Shown here: piece by piece, positions 48,004 through 59,191 of the stretch
Numbering within the stretch: the stretch's first letter is position 1
Layout: each line of letters begins with the position of its first letter
Assembly: GCA_021613535.1 (NCBI GenBank)
Contig: CP075492.1
Location: 12,276,001 to 12,340,000 of the forward strand
Source: Adineta vaga
Taxonomy: Eukaryota > Rotifera
Direction of reading: 5' to 3'
DNA: 64,000 bases
Position numbers and translations under genes: made by a program
The notes under the pieces: model-generated
The model's input: the letters and a program-made list of their open reading frames with translations, nothing else
Told to the model about the DNA's origin: nothing
The model's database searches: none

Positions 48004-50135
48004 TCACCATATAATCACTCGATCAATCACATCTTTAAACATACTATCACCTTTCGTGACATTAAATATTTCATAAAAACCCATCATATTTGATAATGGT
48101 CCATTAATTCTTAAATCTACTGGTGCATGTGGATCTTGTCGAATTCCAAATAGAGCTTTTTCATTCGTAACTTTCACTCGCCAGGTTCTTGCAAAAGCAA
48201 GAAAGAACCGTTCTTTTGGTGTTAAACCATCAATTAGGACATCGTTCTTTGCTTGATCTGTTTGTAAAAATGCTTGATAAGCTATTTCTAAACCACCTAA
48301 ATCTGCGATATTTTCTCCGAGTGTTAATTGTCCATTAATACTTGTATTCAACATTCGATATTCATCATATTGTCGAATTAATTTATCTGTACGTAAATTA
48401 AATTCATCGGTATCATTTCTTGTCCACCAAGAATGAAGATTTCCATTTTCATCATATTTTCTTCCTTGATCATCTAAACTATGAGTTAATTCATGACCAA
48501 TTATATATCCAATTGCTCCATAATTCAATGCATCATCAGCAACCAATGAAAACAATGGTTCTTGAAGAATACCAGCTGGAAAGACAATTTCATTCAATGG
48601 TGGATACTAAACGAAAGAATATCAAGATATGTCGAATGAACTTTTCTTTCTTTTCTTCTTACATAAAATGCATTGACCATCTGTGCCGGAATAATCCATT
48701 CATTTCGATCAACTACTTGTCCTAAATCTCGGATTTTTTTTCGATAATCATGTTGAAATATACTTGCTAATGAATGAAAATAGGACGAACGACGAATAAA
48801 TATATCATGATAGGTTTTCCATGTTGTTGGATAACCAATTTTAATATTGATGGCTTGTAATTTTTTCAATGCTTTGTCTTTGGTAGAATTATGTAACCAA
48901 TTGATATTCTGAATACGTTCTTGATAAATATCGATAAGATTTTTGACAAGTAAAATTGTTCGTTGTTTTGATTCCGAAGAAAAATATCGTGAAATATACA
49001 ATTGACCAAGTAAATCACCAAGATATCGATCAATCTCTTCGATAAGTTTAGTCCAACGTGGTTTATCTAAATGTTGACCATGTATTAAATGATCATACAT
49101 GTGAAAATGTTCGTCAACGAAATCTTTATTTAAATATCGAGCTAATTCATGTAAAATAGTAAATCGTATTTTATTTTTCCAAATATTTAACGGTTGACGA
49201 ACGATTAATTTATCCAATAGAAGATAATAATCCGGTTGTGCCATGATAACTGTTTGATTTTCAATAGTTAATATGGATAAAATTTCATGCCAATTCAAAT
49301 TTGGCATCATTTGATCAAGTTCATTGATGTGATAATGTTTCGAATTTAATTCAACATCACGTAATTCACGAGGTATTCGATGTGAAACCGCTAATTGAGT
49401 TTCAAGTGAAAGAATATCTTCTGCATCAATAAGAGTTGTTTTCGAATCAATGATATCATTTGATAAGGTAAGAAGACGATCGATATAATGAAGATATTGT
49501 GTACGAATACGTTTCGAAAAAGGATCATTACGAAAATAATAGTCACGTTCAGGAAGTTCAATACCAGTTTGCTTGAACGAAAAATGATTATATTTCTAAT
49601 ATAAGATGAAAAGAAACATTCTTACTTTCCAATGAACCATATTTATTGAAGAATTTCGATCATCAGCATGAACATCAAAATGAAAAATTAAACCACTATT
49701 CATTTTTGTATACCAAATCAAACAAAATCGTATTAATTCTTGATATGTTTGAATTTTTTCTAATTGTAATAATGTTTCTTTTAATGGTTCGAGTCCTGTA
49801 AGTTCAATTGCTAGTTCATCAAGACCAGCTAGATAAAAATCAATAAGTTTCCGTTCAATCGAATGACTATGAAATGGCATTTGACTTTTTTCATGTCGGA
49901 CTAAATCATCGAGAATTTTTTTTAATTTATAAGTATTTTCATATTTCATTGTAAATAGTCCACCCCATTCACTTTCATATGATGGAATTGTTGTTCGATT
50001 TATCCATCGACCATTAACAAACATAAAGAAATCATCTGTTGGACGTGTTGACCAATCGAGATCATTGATATCGAATAAACCTTGACTAAGAATTAAAATC
50101 AAAGTTAATAGAAGAAAAGTAAATATCGTTCGCAT
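48004..50135 (-). CDS. Secreted M13-family metallopeptidase (neprilysin/PepO-like)
   Basis: This is a zinc endopeptidase of about 673 residues. Exons are 49626-50135, 48663-49571 and 48004-48606, all phase 0. It starts with a cleavable signal peptide (MRTIFTFLLLTLILILSQG), not the signal anchor of neprilysin, so it should be secreted. N-domain: DWSTRPTDDFFMFVNGRWI. Catalytic half: VNAFYYPPLNEIVFPAGIL, zinc motif HELTHSLDDQG (HExxH) near residue 510, and ENIADLGGLEIAYQAF with the third zinc ligand Glu. It ends RVIIW; animal members usually end with Cys-x-x-Trp. I count a single Cys in the whole chain, whereas animal M13 enzymes normally carry about ten disulphide Cys. In this respect it resembles bacterial PepO. 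Confidence 0.85.
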
Positions 50136-50359
50136 ACGATGTTATTCACTAGATATCAGAATGGAAAAATGAAAATGTTCTATACATGTAAATGATTATA
50201 TATAGAGAGATTTATTGTCGTTCGAACAGTTATTTTTCAGATCTTTTATCGTTTTTATTTGATCGTATCGAAATTAAATAAAGATATAGTACAATATGAG
50301 AATCGAATTCTCAGCAAAGAAAAAAACAAACAAGTACATCTGACAAATGTTAATGATTA

Positions 50360-53033
50360 TTATTGTTGTTGTTGTTGTTGTTGTTTGGGTTGTAATTTCG
50401 GATAAGAATTTAATAAATGTAACATATGAATTTGTTGTAAAACTTTATTCGGTGATGTCGATGATCGAGAAGTTGATGATGTACCTTCGACAACAACATA
50501 AACAGTTGAAGAAGATTGACTATCATTTGGATCAATGACTGATGTATTTGTGGATGAAGTCATCGATATATCTGCTGGTTTAATTAATTGTCGAGATCGT
50601 TTATATGACTAGAATAGAGGAGATGATTACTATTTTTTCTTAAATGAAAGACAATTAGTTATTTATTTACCAATCGAAACCAAGGAGGAAAAACGACATT
50701 CACTTTTTCGATCAACCCATTTGAATAAATTTGTTTAATATTATATCCAAAGGGTATTTGATACCATGGATTCAAGGAAATATCCGGTACAGAACCATAA
50801 GTAAAATAAGCTCGAACTGGATTTTGTTTTCCACGTCTAACACGTGCATATCGAAGACTATTAAGTCGTTCATTGATATTTTTTTCATTATGTCCAATAA
50901 TTAACATTCGTACATCATCTTGTTCTAAACCAAGTGCCATTAAACTAAATGTTGAGCATAGATAATAAAATTCAAAAATGAAATCCTCATCTTACCAATC
51001 TTCACCGGATACAAAATTTCGTGATAATTGATCAGGAAATAGTGTTTGAATATCTGAATTTTTTGATGACAATAAACAGGTCGGTAATAAGGAATCATGG
51101 ACAAAAGCTGAACTTTTACAAAACGTATCCATTAAATGAAAAGGTAGATGATTACCTATAAAAAAAGAAGAATATATTGATTTCGAGAGAAAAAACAAAC
51201 AATAAATGATTATAAAAACCTAGAGCTTTTCGTCGATTTGGTGGTGGCGAAGAGTCAAGTAAACGTTGTGCTTCAGTTAATAGAGGAATATCGACAATTG
51301 AATTCGATTGTTTATCACGAAGATAGATAAGATCTTTCTATATAGTAATTAGGAGGCTTTTTTTCTAAAGTTATTCAACTAAATTCTTACAAAAAGTTGT
51401 GGAGCAAGTTGATTGTTCGATGATAAAGGGTTCATTTCACGTCGTAATAAAATATATTGCGTTAATAATTGCACGTACTAGAAAACGAGAGAAACAGAAG
51501 ATAGGGATAGATATGATAAGTTTTATTTGCCCTACAGCTGATAATTGATATTGAAAAATATTACGTTGATCCGATGTTAGATGAAAATCTGAAGTTCTGG
51601 TGATTGTCGAACAAGTTGTAGTTGATGAAACAGATTCAGGATTGATGGGTTCATTACTATAAACATGTTATTATTGAATAAATACAAAACAATATTGTAG
51701 AATCTTTACCTATTTAGAAAATCTTCATGATTCAAAATCGATGCATTATCTTCGAGAAGTAAGGCTAATTCACGTTCTTGAGAAAAGAAAAACGAAACGA
51801 AATGAAATGAATGAATAAATAAATAAATAAAGTTCAATATGAAATAAAATTTTACTTGAAACATGTAATTCATCTCCTAAATCATCATCAACTTCATAAT
51901 CAGTATCGGGTAATCGAAATTCTGGATCATCATCAATATCATCTTCTTCGGTTGTTGTCGTTCGAACCGATTTCTGTTGTTCATCTTGTTGATCATTCTT
52001 TTGTTGATCATTTTGTGTTTGTAAAGATGCCAAAAACTCGGTCCATAATGATTCATATTGATCACCACGAAGAAGTTCTTCATCCGGAGCAGAACTTCAA
52101 TGAAGATTTTAAAGAAAATATATCAATAGAATCTCATCAATAACTTACATTTGATTATCTGGTGATGCTGTACTATCTTTTAATAGTAAAGCTAATTCAC
52201 GTTCTGAAAGAGACAAACAAAATTTTTGATAGAACAAAAAAAAACAATATAGTTGATGGAATTTACTTGATACACGTAGTTTTTTTTCATCAGCTGTTTC
52301 AATAATATTTTCATCATCAGGACCAATAAATTCTTCATCATCATCGTCATCTTCTGTGAACAATGAATCAAATGTTACAGCCGATTGTGTAAGATTTTGT
52401 TGTGTACTAACATTTGTTTGATCAACTGTATTGAACGATTGCAAAAATTCTAACCAAAGTGGATCATATTCATCAACTATTGTTTCAGTTGTTGATGGCA
52501 AAAGATTTTGTTGTAGATTCGAAGAAAATGTATGCAAGGAATTCAATTGAGAAGTAGTATCGAAATAAGTTGACGTAGAAAGAAGAGACTCATCTTGTCT
52601 CGTTGTTGTTAACATTGACTAAAGAAAAATGGAGTCAAAGATATGGGAAGAATCAAATATTTGTTGGAAATATTTACAGCATTCATAGACGATGAACCAT
52701 AAGGAAGAATTCGTGTACGAAGATAATCGATGACTGTTGTTTCATTTAAAAGATCCTAAAATAAGTATTTATTACATCTATCAAAGATCTATATGTTTGA
52801 ACCTACTGAAACAATCCGTTTAACAATATCACTCGGTACACAATGTTTTTTAGCTACTTGTTCGATTTGATCATCGATCGGCGTACTAATATCATCATTT
52901 GATAATCTCGATCGTCGTCTAATTGCTGGATTTTCCGTTGGATCATCACAACCTGAGAGTAACCTGAAGATGGAAAACTATACGAAAGAATAAAAAAATA
53001 GAAAGTCTACTCTTACCGTTTCGGTGTATTCAT
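50360..53033 (-). CDS. GON4L: GON4L-like nuclear protein
   Basis: This is a homologue of the GON-4-like transcriptional co-regulator, about 657 residues. Thirteen exons are in phase, from 53017-53033 (ATG plus 14 nt) through 52807-52963, 52678-52755, 52267-52618, 52149-52203, 51856-52094, 51710-51776, 51536-51656, 51391-51477, 51220-51337, 50996-51155, 50671-50944 and 50360-50608. Recognisable parts are acidic stretches (EDDDDDEEFIGPDDEN), the YARP-type segment YVQLLTQYILLRREMNP, and the FVSGEDCLMALGLEQDDVR block followed by KNINERLNSLRYARVRRGKQ, which corresponds to GON4L 'FT.AED.LLALGL'. The C-terminus is Ser/Thr-rich and ends in a Gln run. Two exon pairs look duplicated (52267-52618 + 52149-52203 and 51856-52094 + 51710-51776). 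Confidence 0.75.
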
Positions 53034-53306
53034 TATATCTCTTAATCTAAGACAAATTGAAACAGATAATCAATATTTTCTATTCTCTTCTCGTTTGTCG
53101 GGTTTTATTAGAATAGAAAGATAGAAAATTTTTATTAATATTTCATAAAAATAACATTGAACACACAAGTTATTCTCTCCTCGAACAAATATTCAATTGC
53201 GCGAGATTAATATTCAACTTGTTCTCTACACATACATACAACATAACAATAGAGAAAAACGAGAATGAAATGAAAAAGTTTATTTAATAATGTTTGTTTG
53301 TTTGTT

Positions 53307-53829
53307 TCAAAATCCACCACCAACCTATACAATAGAAAGATCTCTTTAGATATAATATTGATTGTAAGACTGTATGCATACTTGTTCTTGATAAACATCG
53401 ATTGTATCATTATCTTCCATTTCTAATAGTTTTGGAGTTTCATCATCATTAATACGTTTACCATCGAAGAGAAATCTGATAATATATTTTCTTGATGATA
53501 TTAACAAATAAAAATAACTTACCGTAAACTATTAACAGGCACTCCTAAATAAAAAGTTCAAATTACTTTTTTTTAACGAAGAAAATTTCAAATATAAATC
53601 GTTTACCTTGTCGTTCGGCATAGGATTTCTTCAATTTACTCATTGATGTTGTCATTTTAACTTTAAACTGAACTTCACCTATAAATTCCAATGAAAATAA
53701 ACATCAACTGTCAAAAGAAATCAAATCAACTTCACTATACTGACTATTATCTTGTCCAACAACTCGAAGTTTGATATATTCTTCTGTCTTGCTTGTGTTA
53801 CTACCAGTTGCACCATCTGTAGAAGACAT
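53307..53829 (-). CDS. SUMO: SUMO (small ubiquitin-like modifier)
   Basis: This encodes a ubiquitin-fold protein modifier of 96 residues. Exons are 53745-53829, 53607-53678, 53523-53544 (22 nt), 53382-53475 and 53307-53324 (18 nt). The fold is clear: [60 protein letters not shown] and [16 protein letters not shown]. The mature protein should end at the Gly-Gly after QEQV, with GF removed by a SENP protease. No clear SUMOylation consensus (VKxE) is present near the N-terminus, so it may not form SUMO-2/3 style chains. Two microexons make it invisible to ORF searches. Confidence 0.95.
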
Positions 53830-54953
53830 TGTTTATAGTTCTCGGTGATATAAAGTAATTACGAAAAGTTTTCCCGTCAAATGTAAAGGTGTATTTGATT
53901 TTTGTGAAAAATTGTGAAAATGATAATGATTGGTGAGTGAAGAAAGAGAATTATATAGTTGTGCTATAGGCAATGAAATAAATAATGGAAGAGGACGCTC
54001 ATATCGTGCAACATTAGCGTCCTCTCGTTTTGCAAATCGAGAAAGAAAACAACGTGTACGATTGTTATTTCATCCTATGCATTGCAATCATTTTTGTTGA
54101 TTATATCTGATGACAATTATCAAAATATTTATTACAATACACGAATGGAGACAGAGACTATGCGTATAATATTATTTAGCTTAGTTTTTGTGTCATATTT
54201 ATTGTATAAACTATTTTGGTTATGCAAATGAAACTTTGTATGAATATAAAAAATTTAACTCTCTTTAGACCTAAACAATGATATGTGTATTTGAATTAAT
54301 ATCTATTCAATAGAAAAGAATCAATGATGTATATATCGAATAAGAAAACATCAGAAATTCAACTGCGTAAGAGAATAATTATTTTCATATTCTCTTTTAC
54401 GTACTTATCAAATCAAGCCAATTATATTTAATTCATGATCGTGCTTAATTAATCATCTTTACTAAGTACCCATCACATTATTTGCATTTTGTTCCATTTC
54501 ATACGATCTGCAATGAAGAATGATGTCGTATAAAAATAGCCATTCCTAACTAAGTTTGTGTCATAAAAGCAATGTTCATATTGAACAGATGAAGAATTTG
54601 ATCGAAGAAAATAAGGATTATACTTAATTAATAATGTAAATTATACAGATCTTTATTATTTAATAACTTCTATTACGAGAGTATTTTCTTTCAAAAACAT
54701 ATCTCATGAATATAAAAAACGTCGACTCTGTTATTACTCAAGATGAACCACGTAAACATAAAAATAAATGAACATTAGCGTATGATATACTTCTTTTGGC
54801 TTTTGTCTTCCTTATCATTTCATCTAACTTTTGCCCTTACCACCCACCATATCGTGATCTATAGAGATCTCGTTCTTCTTTTCTCAAACGGATCATTTCA
54901 TTATTACAGACATACACACACACACACATCTCTTGTTCTATCGAATTCAAATC
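53830..54953. other. Head-to-head intergenic region
   Basis: Region between SUMO (leftward) and a secreted-peptide gene (rightward). A CA run lies at about 54911-54928, just upstream of the latter's start. No gene is seen. Confidence 0.4.
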
Positions 54954-55402
54954 ATGCGTTTCTTTTCACTCGGTCTGTTGGTTATTTTTTGTACTTATTC
55001 ATTGGTTATTTCAAGTCCAATTGATCGAAGTAAAACCTAATTGTATTTTCAATTTATAGAAATCAAAATGGATTTCATATTTTAGACAAGGACATGAAAC
55101 ATAAGAAACTAATGACAATTTCAAATCGTCTACTGAAAAGATTAGCAGATGAACAAATAATCAATGAATTGAAAGAAGATGATAATCTTGGGTATTTCAT
55201 TACGATGGATGATTTCAATGATGAAACCAAACCAAATATCAATGGTATTTTTCTAAAAGATGAAAAAGTATTGCTTAAATATTTAAATGATTTACAATAC
55301 TGTATGTTTGATAGAAAAAAGTTTACTCATTTTTTTACATCTTACTTTGTTTTAGACAATCAACACTTCTCACACACGACACATAATTTGGTGATGAATT
55401 AA
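54954..55402 (+). CDS. Small secreted protein, possible peptide precursor
   Basis: Three exons (54954-55029, 55086-55301 and 55356-55402, phases A|AC and T|AC) encode about 112 residues. A signal peptide (MRFFSLGLLVIFCTYSLVIS) is followed by basic and helical sequence with KK and KR sites (KHKKLMTISNRLLKRLADEQ), then an acidic segment (DEQIINELKEDDNLGYFI, MDDFNDETK). There is no Cys in the mature part. I do not recognise it. It could be a helical peptide hormone precursor or another small secreted protein. A nearer acceptor at 55059 gives a stop at once, so the acceptor TTTTAG at 55085 was chosen. Confidence 0.5.
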
Positions 55403-55798
55403 ATAATTATCAATATTTAACGAAAAAAAAAATAACTTTGATAGCTCTTAGAAAGTTGATTGTAAAAAGTTTTTTGTTACAAAGATCGATGCTAACTTAA
55501 AAAGTACATTTACAAGAAAGGTTTACAATCTTCTATATCTTCATAATCATTGAAATTGAGTTCGATTCTTGCTGGTCATGAATCATTTTTGTCTATGTTA
55601 GACTGATGTCTCCTAGTTTCGCATACAGATATTTCTGATCTATGATCATCTTTTATAACAAAAACTTGTAATTAGTTTTCTAAGAACTTTGATCAGATCT
55701 ATTATTGATGTTGTAATTGTAATTCATAGTGATTCTCTACATAAAAATAAAAATGAAGAAAAGAAAATTGATAATCATAGATTTGAGTTTTGTGAGAT
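55403..55798. other. Tail-to-tail spacer
   Basis: 3' regions of the secreted-protein gene and of the RING gene. No other feature is seen. Confidence 0.4.
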
Positions 55799-57326
55799 TT
55801 ATTCTCCATCACGACTACTTCGATAAACACGAAGAATATCATCGACTGGTGCTGACAAACTGGACATTTAATGCCATGAACTGATGTTTGCTGTTGAAGT
55901 TGTAATCCGCACATATAACAAACACAAAGATGACCACAACGATAGAGAACAGTATCAGCAACAGCAGTCAAACAAATTGTACAATGACCAGCGGCCATTG
56001 GTTGAATTGTTGACGCATTGGTTGTTGTTGTTGCTGTTGAATGATGAGCTAACGCACTTGCAACTTCTTGACGCAATGATCGTTGCATATCCATTTGCAT
56101 TGTAAACATTATTTGAAGCATTTGTTGCATAGAATCAAGACGTGAAGATAATGCATCGACGTTTAACGCAGACTATAGAATTTAGAAAGCATAAACTAAA
56201 AAATGTTTGTATATTAAAGAAAATATTTACAGCATGATTAGTAGTAGTAGTAGTAGTTGTTGCTACTGCTCTTGGCAGTTGAGGAGCAACTCGTGGTGCC
56301 GTTTGTTGTTCCTGTTGAACAGGTGCACCTTGTCCCAAATGATTCTATAGATAGAAAAGATCGAATAGTTTTGTATATGAAAGTAATTTAGAAAATATTA
56401 CCAGAACATTTTGTTCTAAATGTCGACGGAAATCACTTTCTAAAGCACTTGTAACTAATTGCCGATGAACTAGATCACTAATTTCGACAACAATTCGTTC
56501 ACGTTGTAGTTGTGTAATAGCTTGCCAAGCATCAAATTCTCGTTCGTGTCTAAGAAAATAGATTCTTGAAACTAAACAACATATTATTTTATATCAAATA
56601 CCGTTCAATATTGGATGTTTCACGAGTTGGTAGTGGTTGTACAGGAGCGAGAGATGCAATTGGTGTAACTTGTGAGCGTGGTGGCTCAATTGGAGCTGCA
56701 GATGCAGCTTGTGCACGCTGCTGCTGCTGTTGTTGTTGTTGTTGTTGGGCAGCAACAACTGGTGTTGGAACTGTACGAATGGATTGTCGAACAGCATTTT
56801 CCAGATCTTGTCGAAAAGCAGCACTACCTAAAGCGACTGATACACATCGACGATTTGTTAATGCATCAATATCAGCCATATGAGCACTTGGCATTGCTGG
56901 TCGTGTAGCTGGTACTCGAGTTTCTTGTTGGCTTTCTTGAAAACTATTCAGAAATGTTTCAATTCGTTCTCGATTAGGTTGACCTGTAACTGGTCGTTCA
57001 CCTAAACGTAAACGACGTAATTCAAACATGACTTCCATACGTTGTCGTTCGATAAATCTCGTAAATGCATCAGCTTCAATTTCAAGAGCTGAAGATGCTA
57101 CATCTTCTTCACTTCGTGTGCTTGAACTGCATTCAGATTCATAACCATTTTCAGAAACGACTGTTGTTTCTTGTTCATCTAAGTGATTCAATCGAGAACG
57201 CTATTAGAAGAAATCTAGTTTTCTTGCATTACTACCTTTGCTAGTCACTACTACTTGAGTCTCTTCGACATCGCCACCACCACTGGCTACATTCAAATTT
57301 GTTGCAGGAAGATATTCGTCTGTCAT
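55799..57326 (-). CDS. RING-finger E3 ubiquitin ligase with C-terminal frameshift
   Basis: Five exons were found: 57255-57326 (MTDEYLPATNLNVASGGG), 56602-57200, 56402-56549, 56231-56344 and the last, which starts at 56172. The protein is low-complexity and helical, with a poly-Gln run (about 56714-56748), Thr runs and an FDAWQAITQLQRERIVVEI helix. The C3HC4 RING is at the end: HCTICLTAVADTVLYRCGHL, CVCYMCGLQLQQQ, KCPVC. After the last Cys pair one base appears to be missing (55853-55854). In the given frame the protein runs on as QHQSMIF and continues to 55702. One more base would give RAPVDDILRVYRSSRDGE and a stop at 55799-55801, the ending typical of Neuralized-type RINGs. All eight zinc ligands come before the break. 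Confidence 0.75.
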
Positions 57327-57792
57327 TGCTTATCGATGAATAATATGACCGATTTTGTTCTATGCAATACTTTGTATGAAAAGAGACGGCAACTTCGTAT
57401 TTACTTGTCTGGTATTGCACAATACATTGCTCATACATTCGATGAATCATCAGTTTAGTTTTCTTTTTTTTCATGATTTCTGTTTTTAATTACGACGAGA
57501 ATAATATGCGTCAGTCTATTTGTATGACTCACTTATTCTTTCTTAATGTATAGTGAGAAGAAAAATATAAAATAATACAGATTTTCCACATATTTATCTT
57601 ATGATTCAATGTGAAAGGTAATCTATCAGATCGCATCTTATTTCATGTATATGTCAATCGATGATTCACTATTTGAAATTTTAAATAACGAAGTAAAAAT
57701 CAAACCTATTTATTCTCAAACAAAAAAGCAACTTCATAAAAAAATCTAAATCATCAGTATGAAATTTAAAAAGTCATGGAATAGTATACCTT
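57327..57792. other. Spacer between RING and allantoicase genes
   Basis: Promoter of the RING gene and 3' UTR of allantoicase. Only AT-rich sequence is seen. Confidence 0.4.
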
Positions 57793-58791
57793 TTATTCAG
57801 CACGTCCAAAGAGACGTACTCGCGAAAGACCACCATCAGGTATAATATTTACTCGTATATGAGTAATGAGACCTAAATCATTCATTTGATCCTTTTCATA
57901 CGTATGAATTGCATCCATCGACAGCTTCTGTTCAGGTAATAAAGTTTGCCAAAACATCGATTGAGTAACTAAAGATTTACTATGTTCCACGGTTGCATTA
58001 GCTGCTTGAACTATACATCGATCTGGGTAATTTCCTTTGTAATGTGCAGTATCAAGGATAATACGTGACACTCTTCCACGTTTACCTAATGCTAAGATAC
58101 ACCATTCATTTCCTGGAACACGTCTTCGTCGAGTTTCCCAACCATCACCCATATTAATACCACGTCCAGGACGTAATAATGCCCATGGATTTCCATAATG
58201 TTCATCACTTGCAGCTATAGCACGACCACCATTTTCAACTGCTAATAAATCAATTTCTTCATTAAGTCGCTCATCTGGAATTTGAACAATACCATAAACA
58301 CGAAGTCGAGCAATACCACCATCCGGATAGATATTTAAACGAATATGTGTCCAATGTTCATTAACTTGAATGGCATGATAATGATGAGCACTTGGGCCTA
58401 ATGTTACTGCTTGTAAAATTTCTTGCCAATTATCCGGTTTCTCTCCTTTCTTTACACAACATGCATCAAGAGAAGCAGCTACAGGATAATTTCCAGTAAA
58501 ATGACTTGTATCAATATCAACACCGACAATTTTTCCAGCTAAACCTAGTTGTACTATACACCAATCATAACCATCAACACGTTTTCGTCGACTTTCCCAT
58601 CCTTCCATATATTGTCCATGATCATCGAATCGTCCAGGATGAAAAACAGCAGGTTTTGGATCGAGCATACGTACAGCAGCAGCAAAAAATTCATCTGAAA
58701 CAGAAATTATTTGCGTACCAACACGTTCATCAGCAAGATTGACATAAGTTGCAGCAACCGTCTGATCAAATACCGTTGGCGTTGATGACAT
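57793..58791 (-). CDS. ALLC: Allantoicase
   Basis: This enzyme of purine breakdown converts allantoate to ureidoglycolate and urea. It is one uninterrupted exon of 332 codons with two allantoicase repeats. Repeat 1: SDEFFAAAVRML, YMEGWESRRKR, DWCIVQLGLAGKIVGVDIDT, HFTGNYP, WTHIRLNIYPDGGIARLRVYG. Repeat 2: SDEHYGNPWALLRPGR, GDGWETRRRR, EWCILALGKRGRVSRIILDT, HYKGNYP and a closing HIRVNIIPDGGLSRVRLFG. I chose ATG 58791 (MSSTPTVFDQ), which fits the usual start of the family. The frame is open further upstream to 58923, but a strong donor (GTAAGATTC) and an acceptor just before the ATG suggest a 40-nt 5' intron there. The absence of coding introns is unusual here. Confidence 0.9.
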   Translation of the reverse strand: MSSTPTVFDQTVAATYVNLADERVGTQIISVSDEFFAAAVRMLDPKPAVFHPGRFDDHGQYMEGWESRRKRVDGYDWCIVQLGLAGKIVGVDIDTSHFTGNYPVAASLDACCVKKGEKPDNWQEILQAVTLGPSAHHYHAIQVNEHWTHIRLNIYPDGGIARLRVYGIVQIPDERLNEEIDLLAVENGGRAIAASDEHYGNPWALLRPGRGINMGDGWETRRRRVPGNEWCILALGKRGRVSRIILDTAHYKGNYPDRCIVQAANATVEHSKSLVTQSMFWQTLLPEQKLSMDAIHTYEKDQMNDLGLITHIRVNIIPDGGLSRVRLFGRAE

Positions 58792-59191
58792 AACAAGAAT
58801 TTCAAATTTATCTAAAGTAAAATTTGTATCCGTATACAGATCGAATCTTACATTATATTCTTCTACTTTCAATAATTTCATTCCATTCGAAAACGAATAT
58901 GTCTTATCTGTTCCAACAAACACATGACGTCACTTACCATTTTAACAGTATAGATATTTATTTAAGTATGGCAGATAGGCACAATGTAGTTATATTATAG
59001 AGAATATATAGTCATAGAGAAGAAAGAGAATACGAAAAAAAAACAGAAAGATAACATAACAAGGATAAGAGAATATCTATGAACATATACTCCTGATAAA
59101 GTTGTTTAACCTTTCCACTACTGTGTTTTTTTTCTTCTTCTTCTTTTTGTTAAAAAAATTTATATTAAGATAAAAAAAATATTGTTTTCGT

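Noticed and set aside
54782-55024. 80-codon ORF with a His/Thr run from the CA microsatellite
   Set aside because: Another frame over the start of the secreted-protein gene; the run is just the CA repeat.
57241-57474. 77-codon minus-strand ORF
   Set aside because: It is a different frame over the first RING-gene exon, whose correct frame splices in phase to the next exon.
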